Assembly: GCA_037139575.1 (NCBI GenBank)
Contig: JBAXGD010000001.1
Coordinates: 24,665-88,664 of the forward strand
Reading direction: 5' to 3'
Length of the DNA: 64,000 bases
From: CAIYEO01 sp037139575
GTDB lineage: Bacteria; Patescibacteriota; Saccharimonadia; Saccharimonadales; UBA4665
Position 1 is the stretch's first letter, and every line of letters starts with the position of its first letter. The notes under the pieces are model-generated. The model was not told where the DNA came from. It did not search any database and worked only from the letters and a program-made list of their open reading frames with translations. A program made the translations under genes and the position numbers. This document shows, one piece after another, positions 44,960-53,224 of this stretch.

Positions 44960-46228
44960 ATGGATAGAGACAAAAATAATAAATTGTTTGATAAAAATTT
45001 TTTATGGGGAGCCTCTACTGCAAGTCACCAGGTAGAGGGCAGGACCGAAAATCAATGGTCTGTATGGGAATTAGAAAATGCCAATCATCTCTCAAAACAT
45101 CCTGACCGGAAACTAAAGAAGCTTAGTAATTGGGAAGAGATTAAGCCAAAAGCTGAAAATCCCGCCAACTATGTATCTGGAGAGGGGGTAGATCACTATA
45201 GACGTTTCAAAGAGGATTTCGATCTTGCTAAGTCATTAAATCTAAATTCATTTAGATTTGGGATTGAATGGTCTAGGATTGAACCCGAAGAAGGCCTGTG
45301 GAATCAAAAGGAGATAGATCACTACCATGAATATATTGATGAGTTGATTGCCCGGGGCATAAAACCAATTTTAAATTTATGGCACTGGACTATGCCAACT
45401 TGGTTTACTGACATGGGCGGTTTTGTTAAATCGTCAAATGTTAAATATTTTGATAAATTCACGACAAAAATAATTCAAGAATATGGGCACAAATTAGAAT
45501 ATATCATCACAATCAACGAACCTAATGTATATGCTAGCTACAGCTATCTACTCGGAACATGGCCTCCTCAAACAAAAAATCCATTTACTTATGTAAGAGT
45601 CATGGTTAATCTTGTTAAGGCGCATAAAAATGCTTACCGAATAATTAAATCTATGAACGACAAGATTCAGGTTGGTGTTGCAAATCAGGTGGGAAATATA
45701 CAGGCAAAAAGACCACATAATATCTTTGATGAAGTTGCAACAAAAATTATGAGATACCTCTGGAACTGGTGGTATTACGAGAGAATCAGAAACTACCAAG
45801 ATTTTGTTGGAATGAACTACTATTTCACTGATTATTATTATGGAATCTTTATCAAGAAAAACCCTGAATATCCGAATAATGACCTTGGCTGGTACATGGA
45901 ACCCGAGGGACTTTATCCAATAATTCTTAGAGCCTGGACTAGATTTAAGAAGCCAATCATCATTACCGAGAATGGTCTAGCAGATTCCAAAGATGAATAT
46001 AGGAGGTGGTGGATTGAAGAAAGTATTATTGCTATGGAGAAAGCTATAAGCGAAGGAGTCGATGTCAGGGGCTACATGCACTGGAGTCTATTAGACAACT
46101 TTGAATGGGCCTATGGATGGTGGCCCGAATTCGGACTAATACACGTTGACCGAAAAAATAATATGAAAAGAACCGTAAGACCAAGTGCAATTTGGTACGC
46201 AGATAAGATAAAACAGCTTAGAAAATAA
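44960..46228 (+). CDS. Glycoside hydrolase family 1 beta-glycosidase
   Basis: Retaining beta-glucosidase or beta-galactosidase of 422 aa. The N-terminal FLWGASTASHQVEG is the family start. The acid/base is Glu187 in TINEPN and the nucleophile is Glu337 in IITENG. LWHWTMPTWFTDMGGF and MHWSLLDNFEWAYGWWPEFGL complete the GH1 pattern. There is no signal peptide, so it acts in the cytosol and needs imported disaccharides or glycosides, but no sugar transporter is nearby. A glycolipid substrate is another option given the neighbouring prenyl-lipid genes. Confidence 0.94.
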   Translation: MDRDKNNKLFDKNFLWGASTASHQVEGRTENQWSVWELENANHLSKHPDRKLKKLSNWEEIKPKAENPANYVSGEGVDHYRRFKEDFDLAKSLNLNSFRFGIEWSRIEPEEGLWNQKEIDHYHEYIDELIARGIKPILNLWHWTMPTWFTDMGGFVKSSNVKYFDKFTTKIIQEYGHKLEYIITINEPNVYASYSYLLGTWPPQTKNPFTYVRVMVNLVKAHKNAYRIIKSMNDKIQVGVANQVGNIQAKRPHNIFDEVATKIMRYLWNWWYYERIRNYQDFVGMNYYFTDYYYGIFIKKNPEYPNNDLGWYMEPEGLYPIILRAWTRFKKPIIITENGLADSKDEYRRWWIEESIIAMEKAISEGVDVRGYMHWSLLDNFEWAYGWWPEFGLIHVDRKNNMKRTVRPSAIWYADKIKQLRK

Positions 46229-46230
46229 GC

Positions 46231-46266
46231 TTGACCATTTAGGTAATTAGTGCTATAATACAACGT
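46231..46266 (+). promoter_or_regulatory. Leaderless-type promoter, gene at 46267
   Basis: TTGACC at 46231-46236, a 17-nt spacer, TATAAT at 46254-46259, 7 nt before the ATG. The clearest complete example of this promoter class in the window. Confidence 0.7.
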
Positions 46267-46848
46267 ATGAATAAATTAGATTCGCACGATTCAAGAAAAA
46301 CAACTAGACCATTATTGGACCCAAGTCATCCTGACCACAAATTGTACACTGGAAGAGTAAAGAAGCTTGTAGGCTCTGCAATACTTGCAGGTTTAGCAGT
46401 CTTTGGTGCTGAAAAAATGTTTGGCAACGATAGTTTGCCTGATGTGGATGGTACAAGTATTTCTGTTGTAGATATTTACGCTGGCTCAAATGAACGTAGT
46501 ACTCCAGCCCTAATTGACGATAAAGGTGATGGATCCACGAATGTTATAGGTAGTGTGCCTGAAGGACAAGTCATACGTATAACAAACCCTGTTGAGGCTT
46601 CAGCCTTGGTAAACAAAGGTTATGTAACAATGATTGGGGCTAAATTACCAGGCTCAACAGACTATGTTTGGTTCGACGAATCAGATTTAATAGGACAAGG
46701 AAAAGCACGGGTAATTGCTACGGGTAATTCTGCTAACTCCAGTAATGGTCTTGCTGAGACTAAAATTGAGAACAATATATATATGTTCAAAAATTCAGAC
46801 GGTAAGTTTGAACAGGCAAGCACAGCCGAAATACTGCCAGCTAACTAA
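46267..46848 (+). CDS. Membrane-anchored protein, unknown
   Basis: Not recognised. Protein of 193 aa. A polar N-terminus (1-36) is followed by one hydrophobic segment (about 36-50, LVGSAILAGLAVFGAE) and a soluble, presumably extracytoplasmic domain of about 140 residues. That domain has SVVDIYAGSNERSTPALIDDKGDGSTNVIGS and VWFDESDLIG, a beta-rich pattern that may be SH3-like. It has the strongest leaderless promoter in the window and lies just before the dcw control region. Confidence 0.75.
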   Translation: MNKLDSHDSRKTTRPLLDPSHPDHKLYTGRVKKLVGSAILAGLAVFGAEKMFGNDSLPDVDGTSISVVDIYAGSNERSTPALIDDKGDGSTNVIGSVPEGQVIRITNPVEASALVNKGYVTMIGAKLPGSTDYVWFDESDLIGQGKARVIATGNSANSSNGLAETKIENNIYMFKNSDGKFEQASTAEILPAN

Positions 46849-46872
46849 CCTGAGATAATAGTGTCTAAAAAC

Positions 46873-46929
46873 TTATCCACAGCACCAGATGTTGTGGATA
46901 TTTTTTATTTCAAAAGAAACTGTGGATAA
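46873..46929 (+). promoter_or_regulatory. Cluster of three DnaA-box-like sites
   Basis: TTATCCACA at 46873-46881 is perfect, TGTGGATAT at 46893-46901 has one mismatch on the opposite strand, and TGTGGATAA at 46921-46929 is perfect on the opposite strand. Three 9-mers within 57 bp upstream of mraZ. Confidence 0.6.
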
Positions 46930-46971
46930 GTGGGTCTTATTATGGTTTTTTATGTAAAAAAAGACTTGTAT

Positions 46972-47020
46972 GTGGGTAGCTGTGGGTAGTATCATTCATG
47001 TCAGTGGGTAGTCGTGGGTA
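46972..47020 (+). promoter_or_regulatory. MraZ operator: four GTGGGTA repeats
   Basis: GTGGGTA at 46972-46978, 46982-46988, 47004-47010 and 47014-47020. Each pair is spaced 10 bp start to start, one helical turn. A degenerate copy GTGGGTC is at 46930-46936. MraZ proteins of other bacteria bind tandem GTGGG-type repeats before mraZ, so autoregulation of the dcw operon is expected. Confidence 0.8.
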
Positions 47021-47058
47021 ACACGATAAAACAAAAACCACTTACTTAAAAAAATAAT

Positions 47059-47415
47059 ATGGCTACAGACTACTTCCAGCGTAAACTCGACGAGAAGCGG
47101 CGGTTAACCATACCGACTGAAGTTCGTGCCGAGTTCAAAACAGGCGCTGTAGTAACAAGAGGCTTTAAAAAATACCTGCATCTTTATCCAAAAGTCATCT
47201 GGGATAAGCAGATAGAACCGTTACTCGAGGGCAATATGCTTGATGAGAAAATAGCGGATCTGAATGTGCAATTCCGAATGGGTAAAGAAGAAAGTGTTAT
47301 AGACCAGAAACAGGGTCGGATAACGATAGATCAGCATTTGCTTGATTATGCAGGAATAAAGCATGAAGTCGTAGCTGTAAGAGTAGGTAAATACTGGCGA
47401 ATACAATCACCATAG
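47059..47415 (+). CDS. mraZ: Transcriptional regulator MraZ
   Basis: DNA-binding regulator that opens the dcw cluster. Protein of 118 aa, shorter than the usual 140-150, with two AbrB/SpoVT-like halves. The first half has RKLDEKRRLTIPTEVRAEF with the DxxxR motif and the second has KQGRITIDQHLLDYAGI. The ATG follows an A-rich stretch (AAAAAAATAAT) with no Shine-Dalgarno sequence. Four matching operator repeats lie 39-87 bp upstream. Confidence 0.92.
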   Translation: MATDYFQRKLDEKRRLTIPTEVRAEFKTGAVVTRGFKKYLHLYPKVIWDKQIEPLLEGNMLDEKIADLNVQFRMGKEESVIDQKQGRITIDQHLLDYAGIKHEVVAVRVGKYWRIQSP

Positions 47416-47705
47416 GATGGGCATTCGTTTAGTAGTTCTTTAAAAATACAAATATTAAAAGGCTCGAGATCAGCTATTTGGCAGTCAACAAATGGAACGA
47501 GGGCACCATTTAAAAAACCCTAGTACATTTTTCAAAAAACACCTCCCAAAACTCCACCTCACACATAAGTCTCTCAAAAAGAAACTTTCTTAATTGCTTA
47601 CAGTCTAGTACGGTAAGTGATTATCTATAAAAACAAAAACAACAAAAAAATAAAAAGTTGGCTGCTGAATAGGTGATCTTGCAAAAAAATAAAAACAAGA
47701 AAAAA
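47416..47705 (+). other. mraZ-rsmH spacer, A-rich
   Basis: A 290-bp stretch without a supportable gene. It is poor in G, with long A runs near its end and two copies of AAAAAAATAAAAA (47644-47656, 47683-47695) flanking the possible early rsmH starts. I see no strong terminator or clear promoter. Such a long spacer inside a dcw operon is unusual. Confidence 0.6.
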
Positions 47706-48629
47706 ATGCACCAAGATCAAAAACACAAACCGGTATTAATAGATGAAACTTTGCATTATTTAAATCCAAAGAAGGGTGATAAGTACTTAGACTTAACAGC
47801 TGGATATGGTGGGCATGCAAAGGCTATTTTAGATATTACCGAACAATACAAAGGAAGCTATCTAGTAGATAGAGATCCGTCAGCAATATCTTTCTTAATT
47901 GAAAAATTTAAGAATAAAGATTTGAAAATGCTAAATCAGGATTTCTTCTCGGCTAGCGAAGAATTGTATGAAGGTGGCCATAAGTTCGATTTAATTATGG
48001 CAGATCTAGGAGTATCATCACCGCACCTTAACGAGCCTAACCGTGGATTCTCGATAGAGAATGAAGGACCTCTCGACATGAGAATGGATACCGATCAAAC
48101 TCTAACAGCGAGAAAAGTAGTTAATAGCTATTCGGAAAAACAATTGGCAAAGATTTTGAAGGAATATGGCGAAGAGCCTAAGTACGTCAAAATTGCACAC
48201 CTAATAGTTACCAATAAGCCAATTAATACGACCACAGAGTTAGCAAAGATAGTTTCTAAAGCATGGCCTGGTCATTCAAGGACACATCCAGCTACAAGAA
48301 CTTTTCAAGCAATAAGAATAGCTGTCAATGATGAGCTTAATCTTATAAAGAAAAGTATCCCACTGTGGCTTAGTATGCTGAACCCGGGAGGTAGGATAGT
48401 TATAATAAGCTTCCATAGCCTCGAAGATCGACTAGTAAAACATGCCTTAAGAGAAGTTGGTGGTAATAGATTAGATTCAGAATTCACTGAGCTTACAAAT
48501 AAGCCGGTACTAGCCACCAAAGATGAATTAGTTTTTAATCCGCGAGCGCGTAGTGCAAAATTACGAGCCGCAGCAAAAATAAATAACAAAAAGAAAGGGG
48601 AGTACGATGCCAATACAGGTAAAAAGTAG
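47706..48629 (+). CDS. rsmH: 16S rRNA m4C1402 methyltransferase RsmH
   Basis: Methylates N4 of C1402 in the ribosomal P site. It shows HKPVLIDETLHYL at the start, the SAM-binding DLTAGYGGHAKAIL, DLIMADLGVSSPHLNEPNRGFS and the C-terminal ISFHSLEDRLVKHAL and NPRARSAKLRAA. ATG 47706 gives 307 aa with the family start. GTG 47673 and TTG 47679 are in frame upstream, but neither has a Shine-Dalgarno sequence. The ATG is preceded by an A-rich tract, like ftsL and mraZ. Confidence 0.94.
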   Translation: MHQDQKHKPVLIDETLHYLNPKKGDKYLDLTAGYGGHAKAILDITEQYKGSYLVDRDPSAISFLIEKFKNKDLKMLNQDFFSASEELYEGGHKFDLIMADLGVSSPHLNEPNRGFSIENEGPLDMRMDTDQTLTARKVVNSYSEKQLAKILKEYGEEPKYVKIAHLIVTNKPINTTTELAKIVSKAWPGHSRTHPATRTFQAIRIAVNDELNLIKKSIPLWLSMLNPGGRIVIISFHSLEDRLVKHALREVGGNRLDSEFTELTNKPVLATKDELVFNPRARSAKLRAAAKINNKKKGEYDANTGKK

Positions 48630-48649
48630 CTCCCGAACCTACAAAGTAA

Positions 48650-48727
48650 GAGTGAAAGTAATTTAAAACTTTCACTCGCCTAGTAGGCGAAGCAGCAAGG
48701 GTACTGGAGATTATATCAAAGGTACCC
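48650..48727 (+). promoter_or_regulatory. Three-hairpin element between rsmH and ftsL
   Basis: In the 118-bp gap: GAGTGAAAGT 48650-48659 pairs with ACTTTCACTC 48668-48677 (10 bp, 8-nt loop). CGCC 48677-48680 pairs with GGCG 48686-48689. GGGTAC 48699-48704 pairs with GTACCC 48722-48727. There is no T-run after the first hairpin, so it is not a standard terminator. It may be an RNA-processing or attenuation element. Confidence 0.55.
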
Positions 48728-48747
48728 ATGCGGAAAAAAATAAAAAT

Positions 48748-49095
48748 ATGACATATTCAAATTCAATAGCAGTGAATAGGCAAAACTATTCAAGAAAAAA
48801 TCAAAACGCAGTTAGCTTTAGAAGTCGTGAAAGAGTACTAGGACCTGTGAGTAATACGATTGTTTTAGTAGTGCTTGCTTGCCTTTTAGGCCTTCTATAT
48901 CTAACCCAAGTAACTAAGACTAATAGCTACGGCTCTAAAGCTTATTCACTTCAACAGCAACAATCCAGATTACAAAACCAATATAATGATCTTGAAGTTG
49001 CTTCAGCTCAACTGCAATCACTGAATAGCATACAGAGTAGCCCAGTGAGCAAAAATCTTGTTCCAGCAACTCCAAGCACAACTATAAATAATTAG
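48748..49095 (+). CDS. ftsL: Cell-division protein FtsL-like
   Basis: Bitopic protein of 115 aa. A basic cytoplasmic N-terminus (1-34), one membrane helix (about 37-55, NTIVLVVLACLLGLLYLTQV), then a short coiled coil rich in Gln and Leu (SLQQQQSRLQNQYNDLEVASAQLQSL). Sequence similarity is low, as always for FtsL; the assignment rests on topology and on position between rsmH and ftsI. The start follows AAAAAAATAAAAAT with no Shine-Dalgarno sequence. Confidence 0.82.
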   Translation: MTYSNSIAVNRQNYSRKNQNAVSFRSRERVLGPVSNTIVLVVLACLLGLLYLTQVTKTNSYGSKAYSLQQQQSRLQNQYNDLEVASAQLQSLNSIQSSPVSKNLVPATPSTTINN

Positions 49096-49096
49096 A

Positions 49097-49110
49097 TATA
49101 ATTAAAAGAT
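49097..49110 (+). promoter_or_regulatory. Internal leaderless-type promoter of ftsI
   Basis: TATAAT at 49097-49102, 8 nt before the ftsI ATG, between ftsL and ftsI. ftsI may be expressed apart from the MraZ-controlled promoter. Confidence 0.5.
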
Positions 49111-50898
49111 ATGAATAATTCGGACAAGCGGTATGATTTCAGAGCAGTTCGAAATATAAATTATATTTTTTGGATCATGCTCTTGATTATGGGATTATTT
49201 GTAATCCGGCTTTTTTATGTTCAAGTCATTAAATATGATTATTATAAAAAAAGTGCTCTGAAGGGCCAATTACAGCAATCTAGGATTCCGGCAACCAGAG
49301 GATTAATCGAGGCTCACCAGGGCAATCAAATAATACCTTTTGTTCTTAATCAACAGCTTTTCACTTTGTATGCCGACCCGTTCTTAGTTAAAAACTCTCA
49401 ATCGGCATCAGAAAAATTAGTATCTATTTTAGGCGGGACATTATCAAATATCGAATCTAAGCTTAAAACACCCAAAACTAGATACGTTGTTCTAGCTAAA
49501 AAAATCTCCCAAGCCCAATCAGATAAAATACTGGCATTGAAGATTCCTGGTATAGGGACTGTAGGTCAGGACTATAGGGTCTACCCCCAGCAAGAACTTG
49601 CATCTCAAATATTAGGTTTTGTTAATAATGACGGCAAGGGAACATATGGAATTGAACAGGCGCTAAATGATGAACTTGCAGGTACTCCTGGATACCTAAA
49701 AGCAATCACTGATATTAATGGCGTTCCGCTTGCTGCAAGCAAGAATAATATTGAAATTGCACCTACAGATGGTAAAAACATAGTGCTAACTTTAGATATC
49801 GCCATTCAAAAGCAAGTTGAAGATATAATCAAAAATGCAGCAATACAGGAAAAGTCTCCGCTAGTAAGCGCAGTTGTCATGGATGTCAACTCTGGTGCAG
49901 TAAAGGCCATGGCAAATTATCCTACATATAATCCAGCTAATTATTATGATGTAACAACGCCCGGAGTATTTAACAATGCAGCTATATCTAATGCAATTGA
50001 GCCAGGCTCTGTAATGAAAGCTCTTACTGCCGCCGCCGCACTAGACCAAAACGTTATTCAGGATAACACTACCTATAACGATCCAGCTCATTGGATTATC
50101 GATGGGTTTAAGATTACAAATATTGAAGAAGACGGTGGAGCTGGAGTGAGGAGCGTAGAAGATGTTTTGAACCTTTCGCTAAATACTGGTGCTACTTGGA
50201 TGTTGATGCAGATGGGCGGTGGTCAAGTAAATCAAAAAGCTCGTCAAGCCTGGTATGACTATGAGACCAATCATTTCAAATTAGGTAGTTCTACAGGGAT
50301 AGAGCAGGGCTATGATTCACCAGGAGTTGTCCCAAGGCCTAATATCCCTAATCAGTCCGGTGATCAACAGGATTTAACCTATGCTAATACTTCATTTGGG
50401 CAGGGTCTCACAGTTACCGCAGTTCAGATGGCGAGCGCCTTATCTTCAATAGTTAATGGCGGCAAGTATTATCGTCCTTATTTGAGTGATGGAATAATTG
50501 ATGCTCAAGGCAATATTAAATATAACAAACCAAAAATCATTGATACTAATGTTGTCACATCGAAAACTTCAAAATCTATGGTCTCGTTACTTCAACAAGT
50601 TGTTACAAAACATTTTCAGGCAGGTTTTTCATACCTAAATTTTCCATCTAATTATATAGTTGGAGGAAAGACTGGCACTGCACAGGTTGCTAATCCGAAG
50701 GGGGGCTATATGGATCATGAATACAATGGAACATATCTGGGTTTTGTTGGTGGTGATAAGCCGCAGTATGCAATTGCAATATTCGTTACAACTCCTACAG
50801 TTAATGGATATGCAGGATCTTATGGTGCACAACCAATTTTTGGAAGTATTGCACATATGTTGATTAATGAGTCATTTGTGAGTCCAAAAGGCTCATAA
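49111..50898 (+). CDS. ftsI: Septal peptidoglycan transpeptidase FtsI (class B PBP)
   Basis: Penicillin-binding protein of 595 aa. One membrane helix (about 18-38), the non-catalytic dimerisation domain with RIPATRGLIEAHQGN, and the transpeptidase domain with the SxxK nucleophile Ser300-Val-Met-Lys303 (EPGSVMK), SLN (NLSLNTGATW) and KTG (GGKTGTAQV). There are no PASTA repeats. It acts with FtsW, encoded 1.1 kb downstream. Confidence 0.96.
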   Translation: MNNSDKRYDFRAVRNINYIFWIMLLIMGLFVIRLFYVQVIKYDYYKKSALKGQLQQSRIPATRGLIEAHQGNQIIPFVLNQQLFTLYADPFLVKNSQSASEKLVSILGGTLSNIESKLKTPKTRYVVLAKKISQAQSDKILALKIPGIGTVGQDYRVYPQQELASQILGFVNNDGKGTYGIEQALNDELAGTPGYLKAITDINGVPLAASKNNIEIAPTDGKNIVLTLDIAIQKQVEDIIKNAAIQEKSPLVSAVVMDVNSGAVKAMANYPTYNPANYYDVTTPGVFNNAAISNAIEPGSVMKALTAAAALDQNVIQDNTTYNDPAHWIIDGFKITNIEEDGGAGVRSVEDVLNLSLNTGATWMLMQMGGGQVNQKARQAWYDYETNHFKLGSSTGIEQGYDSPGVVPRPNIPNQSGDQQDLTYANTSFGQGLTVTAVQMASALSSIVNGGKYYRPYLSDGIIDAQGNIKYNKPKIIDTNVVTSKTSKSMVSLLQQVVTKHFQAGFSYLNFPSNYIVGGKTGTAQVANPKGGYMDHEYNGTYLGFVGGDKPQYAIAIFVTTPTVNGYAGSYGAQPIFGSIAHMLINESFVSPKGS

Positions 50899-50924
50899 CA
50901 TGTATAATGTATGAAGGATAAAAA

Positions 50925-51971
50925 ATGGTACAAATTATAAATTTTTCCGTAGAAACAAATACTTTAATTAGAATTTTAAGCCTTGGATTTCTTGGTTTTG
51001 TACTTTCTATGATAATTACTCCAATTTACACAACTTTATCTTACAAGGGGCAGTGGTGGAAGAAGCCAAGAGAAACTGCCGTAACTGGTGAAACCGCAAA
51101 GGTATTCAATCAGCTGCACGCCGAAAAACATAAAAGACACATTCCGACGATGGCTGGTATTATTTTCGTGCTTTCAGTTTGTGCGGTAACCTTAATTTTC
51201 AATTTAAGCAGAAGCGAAACATGGTTGCCCCTAGCCGCCTTTGCGGGAGCTGCATTAATCGGATTAGTAGATGACATAATAAATATTAATGGTTCAGGAC
51301 TAGGTGTAGCTGGCTTGCCTTCAAAGTTAAAGTTTCTGTTGGTCACAATAGTTGCACTTGTCGGTGGACTGTTCTTTTACTTTAAGCTGGATGTAAGTAG
51401 TCTTCATATACCTGGGGTGGCTGGTCAATTTCATATAGGCTGGCTTATAGTTCCTCTGTTTGTTTTAGTCGTAGTTGCAACAGCAAATGCAGTAAATATC
51501 TCAGATGGTTTAGATGGACTTGCGGGTGGTTTAGCATCAACTGCATTTTTAGTCTACTCCATTATTGCGTTGCTCGAAGGAAGATACGGTGTTGCCGGTT
51601 TCTGTCTTGCAATCGTTGGTTCATTACTAAGTTACACTTGGTTCAATATTTTCCCAGCTCGATTCTTTATGGGCGACGTTGGTTCTTTCGCATTGGGTAC
51701 TGCACTTGGAGTCGTGGCCATGCTAACTAATACAGTTCTTTTGCTTCCAGTCATTGGCTTAATGTTTGTAGTTGAAGCCGGGTCAACCATTTTGCAGGTA
51801 GTATCTAAGAAGCTAAGAAATGGTAAAAAGATTTTTCGTATCGCACCAATACATCATCACTTTGAAGCTGTTGGTTGGCCAGAAACAAAAATAACTATGA
51901 GGTTTTGGGTGTTGGGTCAGGTTGCTGCAGTACTGGGATTAATAATCTTTTTACTCGGTAAATACCTATGA
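50925..51971 (+). CDS. mraY: Phospho-MurNAc-pentapeptide translocase MraY
   Basis: Makes lipid I on the inner face of the membrane. Protein of 348 aa with about ten helices. The active-site blocks are GLVDDI, NAVNISDGLDGLAGG, FFMGDVGSFALG and the His cluster IAPIHHHFEAVGWPE. AAGGATA lies just before the ATG. TGA is the stop and overlaps the ftsW ATG. TATAAT at 50903-50908 lies close upstream. Confidence 0.96.
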   Translation: MVQIINFSVETNTLIRILSLGFLGFVLSMIITPIYTTLSYKGQWWKKPRETAVTGETAKVFNQLHAEKHKRHIPTMAGIIFVLSVCAVTLIFNLSRSETWLPLAAFAGAALIGLVDDIININGSGLGVAGLPSKLKFLLVTIVALVGGLFFYFKLDVSSLHIPGVAGQFHIGWLIVPLFVLVVVATANAVNISDGLDGLAGGLASTAFLVYSIIALLEGRYGVAGFCLAIVGSLLSYTWFNIFPARFFMGDVGSFALGTALGVVAMLTNTVLLLPVIGLMFVVEAGSTILQVVSKKLRNGKKIFRIAPIHHHFEAVGWPETKITMRFWVLGQVAAVLGLIIFLLGKYL

Positions 51972-53224
51972 GACCTAGTTCTTTACCAGGAGAGAGACGA
52001 AGCCCTTCTATCATTAGCTCAAATGGGCTACCCAGAAGACACAAGCCAGATTATGTACTATTAATAATTGCAATTCTATTATTGGCTATTGGTTTAATTG
52101 TTATTTATTCTATAGGGCCAGGTTTAAGCGTTAATAGTAGAGTCAGTAGTAATTATTATATCAATAGACAAATGATTTCAGTGCTCATGGGCATTATAGG
52201 CTTTTTGGTTGCAGCATTTTTGCCACTTCGACAATGGCGCGTTATTGAAAAACCTCTGATTATAGGCGCGGGTATTGCAGCAATTGCGGTTAGACTATTC
52301 GGGCAAGAAGTTAATGGTGCTTGGAGATGGATCCAAATTGGGGGTTTGTCTTTTCAAGCTGACGAGCTTATTAAATTCGCCCTACTTATATGGTTGGCTG
52401 GTTTTCTCGCCGACAGGATTAAGACTAATCAGGTGACTGATTTTAAAAAGACATTACTGCCGTTAATTATCGTTCTGGCCGTCGTAGGCTTTGTTGTGGC
52501 GGGTATTGAGAGCGATTTTGGAACTATGAGCGTAATCATGGCCATGATGGCTGGAATGGCAGTTGTGGCCTCATTGCCATTAAAAAGAATACTTATATTT
52601 TTCGGAGTTGTTGTCATATCAGTTATTTTGGCAGTCGCTACGAGTAGTTATAGGCAGCAAAGAATTCTTACATATTTACATCCATCCAGTGATTGTCAGA
52701 CCACTGGATATCAGACGTGTCAGGCCTTAATTGCAGTAGGATCTGGTGGAATCATCGGACTAGGTCTAGGTAACAGCGTACAAGCCTATGGGTATCTTCC
52801 AGAAGCTGCAAACGATTCTATATTTGCTATATATGCTGAGAAATTTGGTTTCATTGGTACAACTATTTTGATCGGTCTGTTCGCAATTTTATTCTCAAGG
52901 ATTAAAAATATCATCGAAAGAGCACCAAATAACTTTAGCCGACTCTTAGCCACGGGAATACTTGTATGGTTTGGTGTCCAATCATTTATTAATATAGGAG
53001 CAATGATTGGTTTGATACCACTAAAAGGAATAACCTTACCGTTTATTAGCTATGGCGGAACAAGTATAATGTTTGTTACGGCAGCTGTTGGGATAGTTTT
53101 TCATATATCCAGATATACTAATTACACAGTACCAAGCAATGTTACAGAAAGGGATTACTATGACAATAGTCATAACGGGCGCAGGCTCGGGGGGTCACGT
53201 AACCCCACTACTAGCCGTCGCTGA
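51968..53224 (+). CDS. ftsW: SEDS peptidoglycan polymerase FtsW
   Basis: Lipid II polymerase that works with FtsI. Protein of 418 aa with a cytoplasmic N-terminal extension (1-28) and ten helices. Typical segments are NGAWRWIQIGGLSFQADELIKFALLIWLAG, the QRILTYLHP loop, YLPEAANDSIFAIYAEKFGFIG and the C-terminal GLIPLKGITLPFISYGGTSIM. Its 3' end overlaps murG by 65 nt. Confidence 0.96.
   Translation: MRPSSLPGERRSPSIISSNGLPRRHKPDYVLLIIAILLLAIGLIVIYSIGPGLSVNSRVSSNYYINRQMISVLMGIIGFLVAAFLPLRQWRVIEKPLIIGAGIAAIAVRLFGQEVNGAWRWIQIGGLSFQADELIKFALLIWLAGFLADRIKTNQVTDFKKTLLPLIIVLAVVGFVVAGIESDFGTMSVIMAMMAGMAVVASLPLKRILIFFGVVVISVILAVATSSYRQQRILTYLHPSSDCQTTGYQTCQALIAVGSGGIIGLGLGNSVQAYGYLPEAANDSIFAIYAEKFGFIGTTILIGLFAILFSRIKNIIERAPNNFSRLLATGILVWFGVQSFINIGAMIGLIPLKGITLPFISYGGTSIMFVTAAVGIVFHISRYTNYTVPSNVTERDYYDNSHNGRRLGGSRNPTTSRR

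Noticed and set aside
50911..50940. Nine-codon ORF overlapping the mraY start
   Set aside because: Its ATG is only 2 nt after the TATAAT box, too close for transcription to include it.
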